DNA of 64,000 nucleotides from Reinekea sp. G2M2-21. GTDB lineage: Bacteria > Pseudomonadota > Gammaproteobacteria > Pseudomonadales > Natronospirillaceae. Shown here in pieces: positions 59,774-64,000 of this stretch. The stretch lies in NCBI RefSeq assembly GCF_015687175.1, contig NZ_JADPQG010000009.1, positions 1 through 64,000 of the forward strand, given 5' to 3'. The translations under genes were made by a program, and so were the position numbers. The stretch's first letter is position 1; each line of letters opens with the position of its first letter. A model generated the notes under the pieces. It was not told the origin of the DNA and searched no databases. It saw nothing but the letters and a program-made list of their open reading frames with translations.

Positions 59774-61168
59774 ATGTTAAAAAAACCGGTATACACGCTG
59801 TTGGGCTTGCTCGGGCTCATCAGTGTTTCACTGCCTGCGCAGGCAGAATTGGGCGACTATTCTTTTTGGCAGACTTTGGGGAATCTGTTTTCACCCCGAA
59901 CCGCCGATCATCCCGTCACTGACGCGGAACGCCAGGCCCAGCAATACCCTTTAACCCCGAACCCAGAATGGGTAGACGATGGCTTTCGCCCTGGCGCCTA
60001 TCTGGAATGGCAAACGGTCGAAATGCATCCCAGTACGGGGGCGTTGTGCGGTAACGGTTCTCCTTACAAATTTTTTGTGAATCGCGTGGCTCACACCAGT
60101 AATACGGTGGTGTACATGGAAGGGGGCGGCGCCTGTTGGGATTACGAAAGCTGCACCGGACAAACCGGCATTCGCGGTGCGCGAAACCCCGATGGCATAC
60201 CGGACGATTACATGAGCCTGATGAATCCATCTGCAACACTGGTAAGCCCGTTTGTGTTTCGGTTGCACCCATGGACGGCCACGAAATCGCAAGAATGGAA
60301 TATGGTCTACCTGCCTTACTGTACCGGAGACATATACGCCGGTGACCGCGTCGCCCTGTATGAAGACCCAAGCGGGGAAGGCGATCCGTTGGTGTGGTAC
60401 CACAACGGCATAAAAAACCTGCGTGCTGCAACCGCATGGCTGCGTGATAACCTGCAGCGCAGCGGGCAGATGCTGGTAACAGGATGCAGCGCCGGGGGCG
60501 CGGGCAGCATTGCTAACTATCACCCCTTGCGCCGGGATCTCGCACCGCAACGCAGTTACCTGATCAACGACAGCGGCCCTATTTTCCCAGCACCCGTAAA
60601 CGGCAGTGACACTGACTACCCATCGTTACGGTTGCACAACACTATTCGGAATGTGTGGGGTTTGGACGACGGACCACTCGGTTACTTGCAATCTGAACTG
60701 GCGTATTTCGATCTCAATGATATCGGAACGCTCTACGCTGCATTGGCGGAGCAATATCCGAACGATCGCTTGGGCCAAACGCATTTCTGGGAAGACATGA
60801 ATTACTCGTCCTATTCTTATGAGCGTTTTTATGAAGATATTTATGATGAAGCTGATCCTGCATTACGCGAAGCGCGCATCCATGAACGCTGGTACCAGGA
60901 TACCGAACAGTTGAAGTCGCGTTTAGCCGCCTACGATAATTTTGGTTATTACCTGCCCCGGTTCCGTGATGTGAACGAAAGCCACTGCACCACCATCATA
61001 GAATTTAACAACAGTGACATTCAGCAGGCGGGTTTGGAACTGAAAGACTTTGTGGAAAACGTGATGGAAGGTCAGGGCGCGGTGATGCAAGCATCCGAAA
61101 CCGATACCGTGAGTGACTACCAAAAAGGGTTTAACTTGCTGTATTGGCTGTTGGATCAAGCCTTGTAA
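59774..61168 (+). CDS. Pectin acetylesterase-like protein, CE13 family
   Basis: The 464-residue protein starts with a signal peptide (LGLLGLISVSLPAQA). It has the CE13/Notum-type motifs: VVYMEGGGACWDYESC (oxyanion and first turn), MVYLPYCTGDIYAGD, and the nucleophile GCSAGGAGS (Ser near residue 238). The catalytic Asp and His are toward the C-terminus. It would deacetylate secreted or exogenous pectin, complementing the PL1 pectate lyase far upstream. Confidence 0.85.
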   Translation: MLKKPVYTLLGLLGLISVSLPAQAELGDYSFWQTLGNLFSPRTADHPVTDAERQAQQYPLTPNPEWVDDGFRPGAYLEWQTVEMHPSTGALCGNGSPYKFFVNRVAHTSNTVVYMEGGGACWDYESCTGQTGIRGARNPDGIPDDYMSLMNPSATLVSPFVFRLHPWTATKSQEWNMVYLPYCTGDIYAGDRVALYEDPSGEGDPLVWYHNGIKNLRAATAWLRDNLQRSGQMLVTGCSAGGAGSIANYHPLRRDLAPQRSYLINDSGPIFPAPVNGSDTDYPSLRLHNTIRNVWGLDDGPLGYLQSELAYFDLNDIGTLYAALAEQYPNDRLGQTHFWEDMNYSSYSYERFYEDIYDEADPALREARIHERWYQDTEQLKSRLAAYDNFGYYLPRFRDVNESHCTTIIEFNNSDIQQAGLELKDFVENVMEGQGAVMQASETDTVSDYQKGFNLLYWLLDQAL

Positions 61169-61179
61169 ATATCGGAACA

Positions 61180-61201
61180 GACAGCGCACTTGTGCGCTGT
61201 C
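61180..61201. terminator. Bidirectional hairpin between convergent genes
   Basis: Perfect 10-base inverted repeat (GACAGCGCAC with GTGCGCTGTC, TT loop) between the ends of the pectin acetylesterase and the minus-strand gene. There is only a short T or A run on each side. Confidence 0.6.
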
Positions 61202-61840
61202 TTAAGGTCCGTATGCTTGTTTACGGGCTTCAGCCAGTCGTTTGGCGAGATACTCCTGTTGACTCAGGCCGTCCGGGTAAAATTCCATGGCCATAACTTC
61301 CTGAACAATATCGGCTTCGCGGGTTTTGTAGTCTTGAAATTTTGGGTCCGGGTTTGCCTTATATGCGTCAAGCCGAGCTTGTCGTTCTCGTTCATAGGCT
61401 TCGAGTAACGCCAGAGCTTGTGTTTTCCCTGCTTCATCGTCGCCAACAAACGCCAGTTGCAGTGCCAGCGATTCGGTACTCGATATCTTATTGGTTGCTT
61501 CCAATTGATTCAGCTGGCGCTGCAGTTCAAAACGTCGTACTTCGCGTTCGGTCTCCGTCAGTTCGTCGCGATGGCTCATGAACTCGTGAATGGCATCGCT
61601 GATTTGGAACACGCGTTCGTATTCGTCATAGGCTTGCAATGCTTCTTTGGATGCGGTGGTTTCTTGATGTGCGGCTGCGAGGGGGTCGGCGAGCATCGGG
61701 TTTGTGGGTTGTTTTGTCTGCGTTTCTGAAGAGGAACTCAGCAACGGCTGATCAGAAACAGTATGTATTCCCGACCAATACCACCCGACAGAAACAGCGG
61801 CCATCAGAGCCAGGCCGCCGCCTATCCATATGCGTTTCAT
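61202..61840 (-). CDS. Membrane-anchored coiled-coil protein, distantly lipase-chaperone-like
   Basis: The 212-residue protein starts at ATG 61840 with an AGGTGGAG box. There is one N-terminal membrane anchor (GGLALMAAVSVGWYW), a Thr/Pro/Gln-rich linker and a long, charged helical region (EREVRRFELQRQLNQLEATNKI ... LALLEAYERERQARLDAYKANPDPKFQDYKTREADIVQEVM) ending in EYLAKRLAEARK. Helical length and anchor resemble a shortened lipase-specific foldase, but the RxxFDY motif is absent and no lipase lies nearby. Confidence 0.6.
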   Translation of the reverse strand: MKRIWIGGGLALMAAVSVGWYWSGIHTVSDQPLLSSSSETQTKQPTNPMLADPLAAAHQETTASKEALQAYDEYERVFQISDAIHEFMSHRDELTETEREVRRFELQRQLNQLEATNKISSTESLALQLAFVGDDEAGKTQALALLEAYERERQARLDAYKANPDPKFQDYKTREADIVQEVMAMEFYPDGLSQQEYLAKRLAEARKQAYGP

Positions 61841-61934
61841 CACTCCACCTTTTCGTTTGTTAGCTTGTTTCACGTCTCAATCATGTGACGGATTTTTTCG
61901 TAACCTTCAGTGTAGCACGGCATAGAAAAATGCT

Positions 61935-62065
61935 AGGACCTCTGTGAATAATTGCCATCTCCCTCAGCGGGTGCCGACATGCGCAAATTTAGAGGCAAGT
62001 TCTGCAGGCAATATTCACTGTCTTGGCAAAGGACTTAACAAAGAATTGTGCATTGATATCAGCTC
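61935..62065 (+). repeat. MITE-1 left half
   Basis: AGGACCTCTGTGAATAATTG and GTTCTGCAGGCAATATTCA through CTTGGCAAAGGACTTAACAA match the left half of MITE-1. It breaks off where the minus-strand gene begins. The stop of that gene (TCA read in reverse, 62059) is in the last bases of the repeat. Confidence 0.75.
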
Positions 62066-62427
62066 AATACGCTCACGTCTTGCTTCCTGTTACGAGCTAA
62101 CCCTGCACCACTCAGTATCAGCATCAACCAGAAACCGCTGGCGGGCATTAGACTGATACCGAACAGAGAACCGACAACACACAGCCACAAAAAAGGCCGA
62201 CTTACCTTGGACTCGCTGTGCCAGAATTGCACCACTATCAGCAACAGCGGCCAGGCAAATAGCATGAACCAAATAGCGACCGCGCCTTCCATATTGTCAG
62301 GTCCGGTTGCATTCACCCAGCCGCGTGCAGGAATTTCCGTGAGATACGGTGCGAACAAAAACGCGCCGACTATAAGGTGGCCGAGGGCGATGGCCAATAA
62401 ATAACGCGCAAAAAGTGCTTGTGTCAT
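62059..62427 (-). CDS. Four-helix membrane protein
   Basis: The 122-residue protein has four predicted membrane helices (YLLAIALGHLIVGAFLFAPYL, AIWFMLFAWPLLLIVVQFW, FLWLCVVGSLFGISLM, FWLMLILSGAGLA). It is possibly of the DUF6463 type. It follows the FAD monooxygenase after 1 base, so it is in the same operon. Its C-terminal end has been altered by the MITE-1 fragment. Confidence 0.7.
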   Translation of the reverse strand: MTQALFARYLLAIALGHLIVGAFLFAPYLTEIPARGWVNATGPDNMEGAVAIWFMLFAWPLLLIVVQFWHSESKVSRPFLWLCVVGSLFGISLMPASGFWLMLILSGAGLARNRKQDVSVLS

Positions 62428-62428
62428 G

Positions 62429-63529
62429 TTATAGCTCCTTGAGACGATGATTGAATGCGTTCATCCAAGAGACCTGCGCAGCCAAGTTTTTGCGCATGGG
62501 TAATAGACGGAACGCGAGTGATTTTAACTTCAGGGCTATCTTGCCATCGGCATGCGCCATCTTGCCAAAGAACCAGCTGAGTCGATGCATGTGCGCGACG
62601 CGACGGTGACGCAGCCGAGCCAATTCTTGCGCCGGGTTCACAATATTATTGGAAATGATGGTGGCGAGTTCCATGGCATCTTCCATGGCGAGCACGGCAC
62701 CTTGACCCAGATTCGGGGTCAGGGCATGGGCCGCGTCGCCAATGGCAACCAGCCTGCCGTGACCCCAATCGATGGTACGGTCTTGAATTGGGTGCGATAC
62801 CCAAGTGGCATTGTGTAAATCGAGTGCGGTAATGTCTGCCAGTGTTGCATGCTGTTCGCGTATCCATTGTTCACGTTGTGCGGTGGATATTTTTTCAGGG
62901 TGTTGCCCGGGTTTTGTTTTTATCACGTGGAACAGATACGCGCGCTGTTCGTCAATGGGGGCTAACCCCAAGCGCTGCTTACCAAACCACACTTCACTGA
63001 AACAGGTGACCGGGCGGGTGAGAGGCACCACGCTGCGCCAACACCAAAGACCAGAATCGCGCAGTTGTGCGGGCGCATGCAGTTCACTGCGAATACCGGC
63101 GGCATTCACCAGGTATTTGCCATGGAGCTGACTGCCATCACTCAGGGTAACAGACACCGAATCGGCATTTAACTCGTGCTGCGAAATGGACGTACCAAGG
63201 CGGATCTGTTCTTGCGGTAACGACGTCAATAGCATCTGCTGCAAATGGCTGCGATGCACCACATGGCAGCGCAAACCGACGCCCTCCATCGTCACTCTTC
63301 GGAAGCGGTTAAACGGACCGACACCCAATTGTAAAACCGGTGATATCGCCAGTTCCTTTGCTAACCCGAGAGCCTCCAGTATCGCCAAACCATTATTTTG
63401 CAGGGCAATGCCAGCACCGAGAACCTGCAGTGCTTCGGCCTGTTCCAGCACCACAAAAGGGATATTTTTACGCTGCAGCGCATTGGCCAGGGTAAGACCG
63501 GCGATGCCAGCGCCATTGATGATAACCAT
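62429..63529 (-). CDS. FAD-dependent monooxygenase
   Basis: The 366-residue protein begins at ATG 63529 (ACGGAG box) with a Rossmann FAD motif (VIINGAGIAGLTLANALQRKNIPFVVLEQ). The GxGI ALQNNGLAILEALG segment, the DG motif (QMLLTSLPQEQIRLG... VSVTLSDGSQLHGKYLVNAAG) and the GD motif (RLVAIGDAAHALTPNLGQGAVLAMEDAMELATII) match para-hydroxybenzoate-hydroxylase-like enzymes. The substrate is unknown. It is divergent from a TetR gene with tandem operators between. Confidence 0.9.
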   Translation of the reverse strand: MVIINGAGIAGLTLANALQRKNIPFVVLEQAEALQVLGAGIALQNNGLAILEALGLAKELAISPVLQLGVGPFNRFRRVTMEGVGLRCHVVHRSHLQQMLLTSLPQEQIRLGTSISQHELNADSVSVTLSDGSQLHGKYLVNAAGIRSELHAPAQLRDSGLWCWRSVVPLTRPVTCFSEVWFGKQRLGLAPIDEQRAYLFHVIKTKPGQHPEKISTAQREQWIREQHATLADITALDLHNATWVSHPIQDRTIDWGHGRLVAIGDAAHALTPNLGQGAVLAMEDAMELATIISNNIVNPAQELARLRHRRVAHMHRLSWFFGKMAHADGKIALKLKSLAFRLLPMRKNLAAQVSWMNAFNHRLKEL

Positions 63530-63566
63530 GTTCGTCTCCGTGGTTGAGTTGGATTTCATCGTATAT

Positions 63567-63591
63567 TGAGCGTGCTCAATGAGCAAGCTCA
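63567..63591. promoter_or_regulatory. Two tandem TetR-type operators
   Basis: Two perfect 12-base palindromes, TGAGCGTGCTCA (63567-63578) and TGAGCAAGCTCA (63580-63591), have centres 13 bases apart. They lie between the divergent FAD monooxygenase and TetR genes, where they could overlap both promoters. This is the expected pattern of an autoregulated TetR pair. Confidence 0.75.
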
Positions 63592-63654
63592 TTTTAAAAA
63601 TCGTAATATCCCTGTACACTGCGCGGATGTCTATTCAGTGAGAGAAGTCCAGCC

Positions 63655-64000
63655 ATGAGTCGGGACCTGCAAAAGCAGCGCACCAAGGAATTAATACTGC
63701 AAACAGCGCAGCGATTATTTCAAGATCAGGGGTATGACAAGGTATCGACCCGGATGATTGCGAAAGAATCCGGTGTTGCCATTGGCACCGTCTTTTCGCA
63801 CTTTAAGGATAAGCAAGTACTCACTCAGGCCTTGTTTCACGACAAGATAGACGCCCGTCTGGCCGAACATGCACCGGTGTTGGCGCAACAGGAAACAGGG
63901 TTGAAATACTTCACCACCTTTGCCGAATTTTTCTATGAATTTTACGCGGAGGACCGCGCCTTTTCCGTTGCGCTGATGCAAAACGCATTGTTTGATTTGA
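63655..64000 (+). CDS. TetR-family transcriptional regulator (3' end outside the window)
   Basis: The first 115 residues are visible. The DNA-binding domain has KELILQTAQRLFQDQGYDKVSTRMIAKESGVAIGTVFSHFKDKQVLTQALFHD, the TetR helix-turn-helix with the recognition helix IGTVFSHF. The ligand domain begins near residue 60. It is transcribed away from the FAD monooxygenase and likely represses it through the tandem palindromes. Confidence 0.92.
   Translation, partial: MSRDLQKQRTKELILQTAQRLFQDQGYDKVSTRMIAKESGVAIGTVFSHFKDKQVLTQALFHDKIDARLAEHAPVLAQQETGLKYFTTFAEFFYEFYAEDRAFSVALMQNALFDL

Overview
The window looks like chromosomal DNA of a free-living, probably marine or saline, carbohydrate-degrading gammaproteobacterium. 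Supporting genes are a glutaminyl-tRNA synthetase, a RIO-type kinase, a SulP transporter, secreted pectin-active enzymes (a PL1 pectate lyase and a CE13 pectin acetylesterase) and a secreted sphingomyelinase-like phosphodiesterase. An Oceanospirillales or Saccharospirillaceae-like host is my inference; there is no rRNA or other decisive marker. I found no tRNA, rRNA, CRISPR array or prophage. No transposase or integron integrase gene is present, although several families of non-autonomous repeats and a set of attC-like sites are.

Layout. 0.1-9.4 kb: a GH3 glycosidase, a lipoprotein, the 3' end of an RHS polymorphic toxin with a lytic-transglycosylase tip and an overlapping secreted putative immunity gene, an outer-membrane barrel-like protein, a second lipoprotein, and an ArsR/MFS divergent pair. 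9.4-16 kb: a LysR/MFS divergent pair, a long multidomain pectate lyase, a small DUF3147 membrane protein, then P-loop kinase and Nudix genes overlapping by 4 bp. 16-24 kb: asparaginase, LuxR and AraC regulators, a DUF3224 protein and two secreted proteins. 24-43 kb: mostly housekeeping and stress genes (MFS, GNAT, glnS, two GFA-type zinc proteins, SulP, a 7TMR-DISM/EAL phosphodiesterase, a RIO kinase overlapping a Crp/Fnr regulator, HIT, class III cyclase). It includes decayed CopZ-like, VIT-like and HIT copies. 43-48 kb: two adjacent solute-binding proteins without permease, DUF4288, a membrane protein, and a broken gene followed by a JAB/RadC-like protein with an altered metal motif.

48.5-57 kb is an accessory island of small, mostly AT-rich, exclusively plus-strand genes. 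The genes of its first half are separated by short imperfect palindromes ending in GTTRRRY-like cores. I read it as an integron gene-cassette array with no integrase in view (a CALIN). Cassettes encode DUF2750, an LprI-like protein, a HEPN-like protein, an ABM-like protein and many unknowns. 57-64 kb: an AraC-GyrI regulator, a choloylglycine-hydrolase-like enzyme, the pectin acetylesterase, a coiled-coil-rich membrane-anchored protein, and an FAD monooxygenase divergent from a TetR regulator, with two tandem palindromic operators between them.

Repeats shape much of the intergenic DNA. MITE-1 (about 267 bp, ends GGGCAACTCTGA), MITE-2 (about 268 bp, ends TTAA/GGGCACCTCT), MITE-3 (about 264 bp, ends AGTGTCCTGAGTC) and a palindrome-rich repeat R4 each occur two or more times. 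One MITE-1 sits inside a MITE-2. In three places a repeat end supplies the stop codon of the adjacent gene.
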